A stretch of 64,000 nt of DNA from Streptomyces canus (GCF_030815415.1 NZ_JAUSWW010000001.1:3472001-3536000), one strand, 5' to 3'. Shown: positions 18,318-27,305, counted from the stretch's first letter. Notes: generated by a model from the letters alone, not told the origin. Numbers and translations are program-made.

Positions 18318-19568
18318 TTACCGGCCGGTCACATGCTGGTCAGCCCCGTCTTGGCATTCGGTCCGGCGGGCCGCCACGGCCAGCAGCACACAGCACGCCG
18401 TGCCCAGCACTCCCGCCCCCGCCACGGTCCCCGCGACCCCCGCGAACTCCGCCACCACCCCTGCCAGCGCCATTCCCACGCCCTGGATCGTCATCAGGCC
18501 GGCCGTCAGCAGCGTCATCGCCCGACCCCGCAGTTTCTCCGGCACCGCCCGCACGAACCACTGGTCCAGGCCCAGCGTGTACGCCGACCCCGCCCCCGAC
18601 AGCACCAACACCAGCAGGGAGACGGACAAACCGGGGTGCAGCACATACGCCACGTACGGCACCAGCGTCACGCACACCAGCGGCAACGCGATCCGTTCCC
18701 TGGCCGCCGGCCCCAGCCGCGCCCCCGCCCACAGCTCCCCCGCGATCGTGCCCACCGGCAGCGCGCACATCAGCAGTCCCAGCCCCACCGACCCCGCGCC
18801 CAGATCGTCCGCGTACGGCGCCGCCAGCGCCTCCGGGACCACCGAGAACATCGGCGGCACCCAGAAGAGGAACAGCAGCACCCGGACCCTGCGGTTCGCG
18901 AACACCTGCCGCGCGCCCTTCAGCGACTCCGTCACCAGAGCGGTCCCGGCCCCCGCCCGCGCCGGCCGCCGCCGCGTGCCGAAGCGCAGCAGCACCGCCG
19001 ACGCACAGAACGTGGCCACCGTGATCAGCAGCGCATGCCGCGGCGCCACGACGGTCAGCAGCAGGCCGCCCACCCCGTACCCCACGAGCAGCGCGCTCTG
19101 CGACACGATCCGCAGCAGCGAGCGGCCCAGCACGAACAGATCGCCGTCCCCGAGGATGTCGGCCAGCGTCGCCATCCGCGTCCCCTGGAACACCGGCGCC
19201 ACCACCGCCAGACAGCACCGCAGTGCCAGCAGCAGCGCGATGCCCGCCCCCGGCGCCGCCATCGGCAGCACGCACGCCGCGCACACCAGGTCGCACACCA
19301 CCAGCACCCGCCGGGCCGGAAAGCGGTCGGCGATCCCCGCGAGCAGGGTGCCGCCGACGACGTACGGGAGGAATCCGAGCGCGAACGCCAGCGCGCTCAT
19401 CAGGGGCGAGCCCGTCAGCTCGTAGACGAGGACCGAGAGCGCGATCTCGCTGACCACGACACCCAGCAGGGAGAGCAGATGCGCCACGAAGACCGCGCGG
19501 AACTCCCGTACGGCGAAGACGCGGCCGTAGCCGGTGGGCGGGGCGGCGGTGAGGGTGTCGTCCGTCAT
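18318..19568 (-). CDS. MFS transporter
   Basis: The 416-aa protein has about 12 hydrophobic helices. It contains the MFS loop-2-type motif GIADRFPARRV after helix 2 and a second such loop (GLDQWFVRAVPEKLRGRAMTL) in the C-terminal half. It resembles the exporters of the enterobactin/macrolide-efflux group. The ATG at 19568 begins the cytoplasmic N-terminus. It is divergent from the second DUF5937 gene by 106 bp and probably cotranscribed with the MarR gene. The substrate is unknown. Confidence 0.88.
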   Translation of the reverse strand: MTDDTLTAAPPTGYGRVFAVREFRAVFVAHLLSLLGVVVSEIALSVLVYELTGSPLMSALAFALGFLPYVVGGTLLAGIADRFPARRVLVVCDLVCAACVLPMAAPGAGIALLLALRCCLAVVAPVFQGTRMATLADILGDGDLFVLGRSLLRIVSQSALLVGYGVGGLLLTVVAPRHALLITVATFCASAVLLRFGTRRRPARAGAGTALVTESLKGARQVFANRRVRVLLFLFWVPPMFSVVPEALAAPYADDLGAGSVGLGLLMCALPVGTIAGELWAGARLGPAARERIALPLVCVTLVPYVAYVLHPGLSVSLLVLVLSGAGSAYTLGLDQWFVRAVPEKLRGRAMTLLTAGLMTIQGVGMALAGVVAEFAGVAGTVAGAGVLGTACCVLLAVAARRTECQDGADQHVTGR

Positions 19569-19632
19569 GTGCAGCAGCGTGCCGACCGCCCCGCCCGCAC
19601 CCTAGAGTTTCGGACACAGCCGAATCTTCCCG

Positions 19633-19660
19633 CCATCCAGCCATCCAGCCATCCAGCCAG
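19633..19660. repeat. 8-bp tandem repeat (CCATCCAG x3.5)
   Basis: Three exact copies of CCATCCAG and a half copy lie 14 bp upstream of the DUF5937 start at 19675, in the intergenic region shared with the MFS gene. They occupy the place of the ribosome site and leader. Confidence 0.6.
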
Positions 19661-19674
19661 GGACACGGACACGT

Positions 19675-20661
19675 ATGCCATCGCGACTGCACTTCGGTGA
19701 GGACGACTTCCTCCGCTGCCGCTTCGCGATCTCCCCCCTCTGGGAGACGCAGGAAGTCGTCCGCACCCTGAAGCGGCCCGACCGGCACGGCTATCACACG
19801 CCCTGGCTGCGCCGGATCCGCACCGCGGCCGCCGAGCTGGATCTCACGCCGTTGTGGCTGCTGATGCCCCGCCGCGGGCACTCCCCCGACTGGCTGGGCC
19901 CGCCCCCGCTCGGGCCCGGGGCCACCTTCGAGGAGGAGATCGCGGCCGTACGGGCGAGTGATCCGGTGGCCGCGCGCGCGGACACCGCGAAGTCGCTCGC
20001 GTGCACGCCCGGCGCGCCGGAGTCGGCGCACGGACGGGCCTGGATGCGGGATCCCGTCCGGATGGTGCGGGAACTGTCCGACGCGATCGAGGAGGTCTGG
20101 CGCACCCTCGTCGCCCCGGACTGGCCTCGGCTGCGCGCCCTGCTGGAGGCCGACGTCGCCTTCCACTCGCGCCGGCTGGCCGAGGTGGGGCTCGGCGGCC
20201 TGCTGCCGGAGATCAGCCGGCGGTTCGGGTGGGACGCGGGGACGCTGACCGTCGAGCACCGGGGCGAGCACGAGCGACGGCTCGAAGGCCAGGGGCTGGT
20301 GCTCATGCCGAGCGTCTTCATCTGGCCCGACGTGGTCAGCACCTTCGAACCGCCCTGGCAGCCGACCCTCGCGTATCCGGCGCGGGGCATCGGCGGGTTG
20401 TGGGCCGAGCCCGACGACCGTACGTCCGACTCGCTCGTACGGCTCCTGGGCCGCGGCCGGGCCGCCGTACTCGCCGCACTCGACGAACCCGCCACCACGA
20501 CCGCCCTGGCCCACAGGCTCGGCCTCGCCCCGTCATCCGTGTCCGCACACCTGACAGTCCTGCGCGACGCGGGCCTGCTCACCGCGAGGAGGTACGGCCA
20601 CCAGGTCCTGTACGAACGCACACCGCTGGGGATCGCCATGAGCGGGGCCGCGCCCCGCTAG
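19675..20661 (+). CDS. DUF5937/ArsR-type winged-helix regulator (second copy)
   Basis: The 328-aa protein has the same plan as the gene at 14574: N-terminal DUF5937 part (SRLHFGEDDFLRCRFAISPLWETQEVVRTL) and C-terminal ArsR-type winged helix (TTTALAHRLGLAPSSVSAHLTVLRDAGLLTARRYGHQVLYERTPLG, about 272-318). It is divergent from the MFS-MarR operon, which may be its target. No TTA codon was seen. An 8-bp tandem repeat precedes the ATG, with no good Shine-Dalgarno. Confidence 0.85.
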   Translation: MPSRLHFGEDDFLRCRFAISPLWETQEVVRTLKRPDRHGYHTPWLRRIRTAAAELDLTPLWLLMPRRGHSPDWLGPPPLGPGATFEEEIAAVRASDPVAARADTAKSLACTPGAPESAHGRAWMRDPVRMVRELSDAIEEVWRTLVAPDWPRLRALLEADVAFHSRRLAEVGLGGLLPEISRRFGWDAGTLTVEHRGEHERRLEGQGLVLMPSVFIWPDVVSTFEPPWQPTLAYPARGIGGLWAEPDDRTSDSLVRLLGRGRAAVLAALDEPATTTALAHRLGLAPSSVSAHLTVLRDAGLLTARRYGHQVLYERTPLGIAMSGAAPR

Positions 20662-20732
20662 GGGCGTGGGGCTGTGCTGGATCTGCGGCTACCGCCGCGC
20701 GGGCGCGACCAGCCACAACGAACCCGCACCCG
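20660..20732. repeat. Streptomyces intergenic repeat element (GCGACCAGCCAC type)
   Basis: The segment carries the recurring blocks AGGGGCGTGGGGCTGT, GATCTGCGGCT and GCGCGACCAGCCAC, which I recognise as a short element scattered between Streptomyces genes. It starts at the stop codon of the preceding gene. A second, variant copy lies at 26121-26175. Repetition across the genome is from memory; only the two copies here are seen. Confidence 0.6.
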
Positions 20733-20846
20733 AAACACGGCCCTCCCGCGGAGCGGCGCGGTGTCGCATACGGCTCGGACACGTGATCCATGTGACGATG
20801 AGTCACGCACCCTTACTCAAAGTCATCACTCGCGCAAGGGAGCAGC

Positions 20847-21845
20847 ATGCCCCGGCTGAGCCACACCCTCGCGGTCCTCGCAACCCTCGCGCTCGCCGCA
20901 GGCTGCTCGTTCGCGTCCGACGTCGAGGAGGCCTCCGTCGCCGGCGCGGCCAGCAGGAAGTCGGACACGGATCCGGCGTCCCCGTTCTGGGTGGACCCCA
21001 ACAGTTCCGCCGCCCAGCAGATCCAGCTGTGGCAGCGGGAGGGCCGTACCCGGGACGCGGCGCAGCTCCAGAAGATCGCGGACCAGCCGGCCGCGCTGTG
21101 GCCGGCCGGTGAGATCGACCCGGGTCCGGCCGTCAGGGCGGCCATCGGCTCGGCCGCGGCCGAGGACCGTACGGCACTGTTCGTCGCGTACAACATCCCG
21201 CACCGGGACTGCGGCCAGCACTCGGCGGGCGGGGCCGCGGACGCGGACACCTACCGGCGGTGGATCGGGAGGTTCGCGGACGCGCTCGGTGACGCGAAGG
21301 CCCTCGTCGTCCTGGAACCCGACGCGGTCGCGCACATCGTGGACGGCTGCACACCGGGCGAATACCACGCCGAGCGCGAGCAGTTGCTGGGCGAGGCGAT
21401 CGACCGGCTGAAGCGGCAGCCGAACACCAAGGTGTACCTCGACGCGGGCAACCCGTCGTGGATCCGGGAGCCCAAGAAGCTGGTCGAGCCACTGCGGCGG
21501 GCGGGCGTGGCGAAGGCCGACGGCTTCTCGCTCAACGTCTCCAACTTCCAGACCGACACCGTCACCAAGGAGTACGGCCGCCGCCTCTCCAGGGACCTCG
21601 ACGGCAAGCACTTCGTCATCGACAGCAGCCGTAACGGCAACGGGCCGCTGCCGGGTGTGTGGTGCAACCCGCCCGGCAGGGCGCTGGGCACCGCGCCTAC
21701 GACGAGCACGGGCGAGACGGCCCTGGACGCCTATCTGTGGGTCAAGCGGCCCGGCGAGTCGGACGGGACCTGCGAGGGCGGTCCGGACGCCGGGCAGTGG
21801 TGGCCGGAGTACGCCCTGGGGCTGGCGGACAACTCCCGGAACTGA
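20847..21845 (+). CDS. cslZ: family 6 glycoside hydrolase, lipoprotein (CslZ-like)
   Basis: The 332-aa exported protein has a lipobox LAAGC (Cys20). The GH6 fold is clear: YNIPHRDCGQHSAGG (115-129, Asp121), LEPDAVAH with general acid Asp159, YLDAGNPSW, and the end motif WCNPPGRALG. GH6 enzymes cleave beta-1,4-glucans. Its position convergent with glxA and cslA identifies it as the hydrolase of the tip-glycan locus, where it would trim the CslA/GlxA polymer at hyphal tips (family knowledge from S. coelicolor and S. lividans). Confidence 0.88.
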   Translation: MPRLSHTLAVLATLALAAGCSFASDVEEASVAGAASRKSDTDPASPFWVDPNSSAAQQIQLWQREGRTRDAAQLQKIADQPAALWPAGEIDPGPAVRAAIGSAAAEDRTALFVAYNIPHRDCGQHSAGGAADADTYRRWIGRFADALGDAKALVVLEPDAVAHIVDGCTPGEYHAEREQLLGEAIDRLKRQPNTKVYLDAGNPSWIREPKKLVEPLRRAGVAKADGFSLNVSNFQTDTVTKEYGRRLSRDLDGKHFVIDSSRNGNGPLPGVWCNPPGRALGTAPTTSTGETALDAYLWVKRPGESDGTCEGGPDAGQWWPEYALGLADNSRN

Positions 21846-21876
21846 CCGGCCACTTCACCCGCTTCGGCCACTTCGC

Positions 21877-23832
21877 CTACTTCACCTGGATCCACTTCGC
21901 TTCGGACGGGGTGCCGTCCGCGTCCGTCACGAACAGCATGTACCAGCCGGGCGGCACCAGGGCCGGGTCCTTGGGCACATCGAAAGTGACGGCGTTCGCG
22001 TTCTTCGTGATGCCGAGTTCGATGGAGCGCTGTTCGACGTCGGTGGTGTGCGTCACCGCGCTCGGCCGCATCAGCCGGGCCTTGGCGATCCGGTCCGCGT
22101 CGGCGGTGCGGAAGGTCGCGCGGTGGTCCGCGTCGAGTTCCTTCGGTCCGTTCTTCAGTTCGGGGCGGTCGGCATCGCCACGGTGCAGGGCGGGCGGTGT
22201 GAAGATCTCCATGCGCTGCTCGAAGTGGCCGAGCTTGGTGTTCTGCTGGTCGTCGTAGAGCGGGTCGGAGCCGAAGCTGGCGACCCTTCCGTCGGGCAGC
22301 AGCAGCGCCTCGGAGTGGTAGTTGCGGCCCACCGTCGGGGACGCGGCCTCGTGGAAGACGTTGCCCTTCGGGTCGTAGAACTGCGCCTTGAGGATGTTGC
22401 TGGCGCTGCGGCCGCGGTAGTCCTCGGCGCCGTTCGCGGTGAACACGGTGTCGTCCGGCATGATCACGCTGTTCAGATACCGCGTGCCCTGCGGGAGGCT
22501 GGGGCCGTCCTCGAAGACGGGGTTGTCCTTCTTCAGGTCGACCACGGCCGTGCGCGGGGTCGACTTCTTCGACTCGCCGACGCCTCCGCCGCCGAGGATC
22601 ATCACCTTCTGGTCCTGCGCGGGCGGGAGGAGGAGGGACGCCGAGGTCTCCGTCTCGTCGGCGTCACGCAGACCGGGGACCTTCTCGAAGGTGTTGGTCT
22701 TCAGGTCCCACAGCCCCGGCTCGCGACCCATGTCTGCGGGCCCGTAACCGGCGTTGGAGGCCGGGTAGAAGAGCTTGCCGCCCTTGGTGAGGAAGAGCGC
22801 GGGGTACGTGGGGAAGTACCGCTTGGGGCCTGGTGACCACTTCTTCGTCTTCGGGTCGTAGATCTCGTTGTCGCCCGGGTCGATCATCCCCACGTCGTCC
22901 AGGCCGGAGACGGCGAGGACGCGGCCGTCGTCGAGGCCGACCAGGGTCGGATACCAGCGGGCCTTGTCCATCGGGTCGACCGGGATGTACTTCTCGGCGA
23001 GCGGGTCGAACTCGTAGGCGGCGCGGATGCCCTGGAAGTCCTGCTTGTCGAGGGTGATCTTCTCGCTGAGACCGTAGGCGTTGTCCGCGTCCTCGCCGTT
23101 CAGGCCCACGATCTCGTACTGGGCCTGCTTCTCGGTGACGGACATCGGGCCCTTCTCCACGGCCTCCACGAAGACGCGCGCCTCGGCGGCCGTCACCTTG
23201 GTCTGCCAGGGCTGCATCACACCGCGGGCGTTGTAGGTGACCTTGAAGGTCTTCTTCGCCTTGGGGACGGTGACATCGAACTTGGTGGCGTACTCGACCC
23301 CGGCGGGCGAGCGGAAGCGGGTCCCCTTCTTCAGGACGATCGCCTTGTCGGGGTTCTCGTTCTTCACGCGCATGCCGCCGCCGGCCCGGTCCACCTCGCC
23401 GTCGAGCAGCTCGTAGCGGGCCGTGCCGCCGGCCACGAGGAGGCTGCCGTCCGGGAGTTGGGCGTGCCCCGAGCAGAAGAAGTCGTCGGGCGTCGGGATC
23501 TTCTTGAAGGTGTCCGTGGCCGGGTCCCAGAGAACGGTGTCGAAGGACCCCTCGTCGAACTTCTTCTGCTCGTTCCCGGAGCCCGCGACGATGAGCACCT
23601 TGCCGGTGTGCAGCAGCGCCGCGTGGATGGCGTTGGTGCGGTACTCCTCCGGGATGTCGACCCGGCTCCAACTCCCGTACTTCGCCTTGTACTCGGGTTG
23701 GGCGATCTTGTACGCGTAGTACTGATCACCGGCGAAGTCGAGCGCGGCCGGGGTGTTCAGGCCGACGAGGAGGGCGATGCCGCCGATGGCGAGGGCGGTC
23801 TTCTTGGTGCGCTGGGACGGCTGGTAGGCCAT
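21877..23832 (-). CDS. glxA: copper radical oxidase GlxA
   Basis: The 651-aa protein has an N-terminal uncleaved anchor or signal (about 10-28), then a seven-bladed Kelch/galactose-oxidase-like domain and a C-terminal Ig-like E-set domain (about 535-651). The probable Tyr-Cys cofactor partners are Cys120 (FFCSGHAQL) and Tyr294 (RWYPTL). GlxA matures the glycan made by CslA at hyphal tips and is needed for Streptomyces morphogenesis. It lies directly downstream of cslA (2 bp). The ATG at 23832 is chosen because MAYQPSQRTKK is the family start. Confidence 0.92.
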   Translation of the reverse strand: MAYQPSQRTKKTALAIGGIALLVGLNTPAALDFAGDQYYAYKIAQPEYKAKYGSWSRVDIPEEYRTNAIHAALLHTGKVLIVAGSGNEQKKFDEGSFDTVLWDPATDTFKKIPTPDDFFCSGHAQLPDGSLLVAGGTARYELLDGEVDRAGGGMRVKNENPDKAIVLKKGTRFRSPAGVEYATKFDVTVPKAKKTFKVTYNARGVMQPWQTKVTAAEARVFVEAVEKGPMSVTEKQAQYEIVGLNGEDADNAYGLSEKITLDKQDFQGIRAAYEFDPLAEKYIPVDPMDKARWYPTLVGLDDGRVLAVSGLDDVGMIDPGDNEIYDPKTKKWSPGPKRYFPTYPALFLTKGGKLFYPASNAGYGPADMGREPGLWDLKTNTFEKVPGLRDADETETSASLLLPPAQDQKVMILGGGGVGESKKSTPRTAVVDLKKDNPVFEDGPSLPQGTRYLNSVIMPDDTVFTANGAEDYRGRSASNILKAQFYDPKGNVFHEAASPTVGRNYHSEALLLPDGRVASFGSDPLYDDQQNTKLGHFEQRMEIFTPPALHRGDADRPELKNGPKELDADHRATFRTADADRIAKARLMRPSAVTHTTDVEQRSIELGITKNANAVTFDVPKDPALVPPGWYMLFVTDADGTPSEAKWIQVK

Positions 23833-23834
23833 GC

Positions 23835-25622
23835 CTAGTTGCCTCCTGTCGTGGTGCTGGAGGTGGTGGCGAGGGCGGGCTCGGTGCCGTCGGCGGGGCG
23901 GGGGGTGGCTGAGGCTGTGGCTGTGGCTGTCGTCCTGGAGCGGTGGGTCTGGCGTTCCTTCAGGCGGGTGGAGATCCACACACCGACTGGGGCCAGGGAT
24001 ATCGCCATGGCCAGGACCGCCCAGGTACGCATCGCCACATGCGTGTGGTCCAGGGCGACCGAGCCGGCCAGCGAGGTCGCGAGGAGGGCCGCCCAGAACA
24101 GGTGGATGCGGAAGGTGAGCAGCCGGTCGGGGCTGACGTCGCCGCCCTTCGGGGTGACGACGAAGCGGCTGGGGCGGCGGATGAGGGCCTCGCCGAAGGA
24201 CTTCAGGTAGATCGGCGCGGAGAGGGCCGACATCGCCATGCCCGCGAGGCCGCCGGAGCCCTCGGGCTCGTGCGGGGAGACGTTGTGGCGGCGGTTCCAG
24301 AGGTAGAGGCCGATCTGGAGGGCGGCCGCGTCGCTGTAGAGCATCAGCCAGACCGATGCGGCGACTTGAGTGCCGGACGCGCCGAACCAGAGGAACAGGA
24401 AGCAGCTCAGGATGCCCAGGAACCAGTTGACGGCCGTCATCGGGTAGTAGACGAGCATCAGCGTGTACGAGAGGAGACGTCCGGGCGGCATCGTGAACGG
24501 TGCCTTCCAGTACTGCTTGAAGAGCGTCTCGTACGTGCCGCGCGACCACCGCAACTGCTGGGTGAAGAAGTCCGTCCAGGAGGCGGGGCCTTCGCCGACG
24601 GCGAGGACGTCGGGGGTGTAGACGCTGCGCCAGTGGTTGCGGGTTTTGGGATTGCGGTGGCGGTGGAGCTCGAAGCCGGTGGCCATGTCCTCGGTGATGG
24701 AGTCGTACAGGCCGCCGATCTGTTTCACGGCCGCGATGCGTACGACGTTGTTGGTGCCGACGAACATGGGGGCGCGGTAACGGTTGCCGGCGCGCTGGAT
24801 CAGCGCGTGGAAGAGGAACTGCTGGGACTCGGCGGCCTTGGTGACGGGGTTGTGGTAGTTGCCGTACACCTGCGGGCCCACGACGAAGGCGACGTCCGGG
24901 TCCCGGAGGTAACCCATCATCCGCTCCAGGAAGTTGGGGAGCGGGACGTGGTCCGTGTCGACCGAGGCGAAGAAGTCGTACTCGTCGCCGTGCATGGCGA
25001 TCCAGGCGTTGTAGTTCCCGTGCTTGGTGTTGGCCTTGTGGACGCCCTTGGGTCTGTTCCACTCGGGGACGCCGTGGCGGGTGAAGTGCCGTACGCCGAG
25101 TTCCGTGCACAGGGCCTTGGCCGGTTCGTCGTCGCCTTCGTCCAGGAGCCAGACGTCCAGGGGGCCGGTGTGGGTGATCTTCGTGGCGCCTTCGAGGGTG
25201 GCGCGGACCATCTCCAGGGGTTCCTTGCCCGGGACGTACGTCGTGAGGAAGGCGACGCGGGTGCCGGGTTCGGGGGTGACGGGGACGGGGTCGCGGGCCA
25301 CGAGGGTGGCGTGTGCGACGGAGACGACGTTGACGACCATGAACAGCTCGATGAGCGCGATGGCTATGAGCATCGTGAAGTCGAGGCCGACCATCCAGTC
25401 GTCGCCGCCCTCGCGTTCGACCCAGTGGGTGGGCCAGACGAGGTAGACCAGCAGGGCGCCGGTGAGCAGGGGCGCGAGGGTCATCAGAAGGATCGCGCGT
25501 ATTCGGTGCGGCTCGCCTGCGAGGAGTGAGGTGTACCGCACCCGGTACTTCTCTTCGGACGGCTCGGTGAGCGGTCCGGCAAGTCGGCTGTGGGTGTCGT
25601 AGTCGTAGCCCTCCGGCCGCAC
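23835..25622 (-). CDS. cslA: cellulose synthase-like glycosyltransferase CslA
   Basis: This 595-aa GT2 enzyme has two N-terminal membrane helices (about 43-104), a cytosolic catalytic domain and three to four C-terminal helices. The processive beta-glycan synthase residues are all present: LLDEGDD, ASVDTDH, the TED motif (DSITEDMATG) and QQLRW. It makes a beta-linked glucan-type polymer at hyphal tips with GlxA. The start is GTG at 25622. The C-terminal 40 residues are Thr/Ala-rich. The intergenic region upstream is long and repeat-filled. Confidence 0.93.
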   Translation of the reverse strand: MRPEGYDYDTHSRLAGPLTEPSEEKYRVRYTSLLAGEPHRIRAILLMTLAPLLTGALLVYLVWPTHWVEREGGDDWMVGLDFTMLIAIALIELFMVVNVVSVAHATLVARDPVPVTPEPGTRVAFLTTYVPGKEPLEMVRATLEGATKITHTGPLDVWLLDEGDDEPAKALCTELGVRHFTRHGVPEWNRPKGVHKANTKHGNYNAWIAMHGDEYDFFASVDTDHVPLPNFLERMMGYLRDPDVAFVVGPQVYGNYHNPVTKAAESQQFLFHALIQRAGNRYRAPMFVGTNNVVRIAAVKQIGGLYDSITEDMATGFELHRHRNPKTRNHWRSVYTPDVLAVGEGPASWTDFFTQQLRWSRGTYETLFKQYWKAPFTMPPGRLLSYTLMLVYYPMTAVNWFLGILSCFLFLWFGASGTQVAASVWLMLYSDAAALQIGLYLWNRRHNVSPHEPEGSGGLAGMAMSALSAPIYLKSFGEALIRRPSRFVVTPKGGDVSPDRLLTFRIHLFWAALLATSLAGSVALDHTHVAMRTWAVLAMAISLAPVGVWISTRLKERQTHRSRTTATATASATPRPADGTEPALATTSSTTTGGN

Positions 25623-25982
25623 AGCGCCCTCCAGTGATCGAACGAGCCGATATCAACACACAAGTGGAGATTTACGGGCGTGTCGAACTGGGAGGGTCCA
25701 GGCGAGTGGGATGCGTCTGACGGTGAGTGGGGGGATGCCTGCGGCGGCCCGTGGCGGCTTCGGTGGGGTTCGCGTTGCGCACTACTCGTCGTTGGGGGTC
25801 GGTGCCGCACCGGGGGGTGTCCGTCCTCGGTCGGGCGGTGCGGTGGGCTGGGGATGTGCTCTTGGTCGGTCGCCCGACGCTGCGGGCGGACACCCCCCGG
25901 TACGTCCCCTTCTCGCCGTTGCGCAAGCGCGGGCCCGTCCCGCCTGGGGACGGTGCGCCAGTGCGCCGCTGCGGGTGCGTCC

Positions 25983-26087
25983 CGCCTGGGGACAGTGCGG
26001 CGGTGCGGGTGCGTCCCCGCCTGGGGACAGTGCGGCGGTGCGGGTGCGTCCCCGCCTGGGGACGGTGCCCATGCGTGGGTGGTGCCC
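25983..26087. repeat. 35-bp tandem repeat, three units
   Basis: The block CGCCTGGGGA recurs at 25983, 26018 and 26053, exactly 35 bp apart. The first two units share the remainder (ACAGTGCGGCGGTGCGGGTG then CGTCCC) closely. A diverged copy begins at 25941, 42 bp before the first. Units differ by one or two bases. Confidence 0.75.
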
Positions 26088-26120
26088 CGCCGGGGGCCCG
26101 GGGGGTGCGGCTCCCTGTCC

Positions 26121-26175
26121 GCGCGCCCCCAAAGGGGCGCGGGGAACTGCGCGACCAGCCACGACGGAGTCGCAG
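26121..26175. repeat. Streptomyces intergenic repeat element, variant copy
   Basis: It contains a hairpin (GCGCCCC / GGGGCGC, 26123-26140) followed by GGGGAACTGCGCGACCAGCC and ACGACGGAGTCGCAG, a layout I know as recurring between Streptomyces genes. It shares the GCGACCAGCCAC core with 20660-20732. Confidence 0.65.
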
Positions 26176-26203
26176 ACGAAGCACCGCACTTGCAGCGGAG
26201 CGC

Positions 26204-26497
26204 TCAGTCGGTGAGGTGTCGCTCCACCGTTGCCACCTTGGAGGTCAGGCCGTCGGTCACGCCCGGGCGGATGTCCGCCTTGAGGACCAGGGAGACGCGC
26301 GGGGCGCGTGCCTCGACCGCGGCGACGGCGCGCTTCACGACGTCCATGACCTCGTCCCAGTCGCCCTCGATCGAGGTGAACATCGCGTCGGTGCGGTTGG
26401 GGAGGCCCGATTCGCGGACGACACGGACGGCGTCGGCGACGTACTCCCCCACCTCGTCGCCGACGCCGAGCGGGGTGACGGAGAAGGCGACGATCAC
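26204..26497 (-). CDS. MTH1187/YqgV family thiamine-binding-fold protein
   Basis: The 97-aa ferredoxin-like-fold protein (MIVAFSVTPLGVGDEVGEYVADAVRVVRESGL, MFTSIEGDWDEVMDVVKRAVAAV) matches the MTH1187 family in length and composition. Some family members bind thiamine or pyrimidine ligands; the physiological role is unclear. The GTG start at 26497 overlaps the stop of the upstream DUF3817 gene (GTGA), so the two are translationally coupled. Confidence 0.85.
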   Translation of the reverse strand: MIVAFSVTPLGVGDEVGEYVADAVRVVRESGLPNRTDAMFTSIEGDWDEVMDVVKRAVAAVEARAPRVSLVLKADIRPGVTDGLTSKVATVERHLTD

Positions 26498-26841
26498 GAC
26501 GTCTTCACCGCGCTCTCCTGGCGGGCGCGGGAGGCGATGACCGCGTCCTCGGCCTCGCGCTTGAGCTTGCGCTCGGCGAAGAAGCCGCCGGTGGGCAGGA
26601 CCGAGAGGACGAAGTAGAGGGCGGCGGTCTTCACGGACCACTTCGTACGGTTCCAGGCGTCGGCCCAGAAGATCACGTAGAGGATGAAGAGAACGCCGTG
26701 GACCATGCCCATCACGGGCACCGCGTTGAAGTCCGTGGTCCGCTTCAGGACCGAGCAGACGAGCAGGAGCAGGAACGAGACCGCCTCGGGGGCGGAGACG
26801 AGGCGGAGGCGGCGCAGGGCGCTGGCGGTCTTGAGGTCCAC
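26494..26841 (-). CDS. DUF3817 membrane protein (second copy)
   Basis: The 115-aa protein has three probable helices (AVSFLLLLVCSVLK, MGMVHGVLFILYVIFWADAW, TAALYFVLSVLPTGGFFAERK). It shares the GMVHGxLFxxY and FFxERK signatures with the paralogue at 17392. The start is GTG at 26841. It is coupled to the MTH1187 gene. The function is unknown. Confidence 0.85.
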   Translation of the reverse strand: MDLKTASALRRLRLVSAPEAVSFLLLLVCSVLKRTTDFNAVPVMGMVHGVLFILYVIFWADAWNRTKWSVKTAALYFVLSVLPTGGFFAERKLKREAEDAVIASRARQESAVKTS

Positions 26842-27001
26842 GGGTCACCTTCGGTGGATGGGCGTCGACGCTTTGTGAATGCGTGCACAAACGTTGTCCA
26901 TTGTGGCAAACCGTTGAGCGGGGGCAGGCTGGGGGGTCCGTCGTCGGTGTCTCGCAGCCAGGAGTGCGTGTGCGGTTCGTCTGCGGGCCGGCCGGGCCGG
27001 A

Positions 27002-27220
27002 GTGCTGCCGTGGCGCAATGCTGCCCGGCAGGGGCAGATCTCCGCGACCGGCTTCGAGCAATTGCACGCCGCCCTCTCGCCGGGCAAGCAGAGCGAACTG
27101 AAGGAACGGCAGAGCGCGCTGGTGATGCGGGACGACGAGGAGGACGGGGCGCCCCCGCACTCCACCGTCGACCTGACCTCGGGGAAGGCGGTCATACGGC
27201 TGCCCGGGGCCCGTCACTGA
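27002..27220 (+). pseudogene. DUF6191-like fragment lacking its N-terminal membrane part
   Basis: From a GTG at 27002, 72 codons read LPWRNAARQGQISATGFEQ... then RDDEEDGAPPHSTVDL and end in a hydrophobic strand. The TGFEQLHA, GK..EL..R and RDDEEDGAPP blocks look like the C-terminal part of small Streptomyces DUF6191-type proteins. Those usually carry a membrane helix first. The frame upstream stays open to 26918 but has no helix, no good start and no ribosome site. It is either an intact short gene or a remnant; a remnant seems likelier. Confidence 0.45.
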
Positions 27221-27305
27221 CCCCCTAGGGGTGCGATCAGGGTCCCTCTCCACCCACGGGCTCTGTCGGCAAGGCCTTTCCGCGGGCTACCTTCGCAGCG
27301 TGGCG

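Larger units (their letters stand above)
25623..26203. other. 581-bp gene-free, repeat-filled region upstream of cslA
   Basis: The left 100 bp (25623-25720) is comparatively A+T-rich and should hold the cslA promoter. The remainder is very G-rich and contains 35-bp tandem repeats and a short interspersed repeat, listed separately. No supported gene was seen on either strand. Confidence 0.7.

Noticed and set aside
18340..20514. Long Gly/Arg-rich minus-strand frame over the MFS gene and the DUF5937 gene
   Set aside because: It is the out-of-frame shadow of the MFS gene and antisense of the regulator.
25983..26087. Possible CRISPR array
   Set aside because: Units are directly adjacent, with no unique spacers, and there are no cas genes nearby. 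It is a plain tandem repeat.
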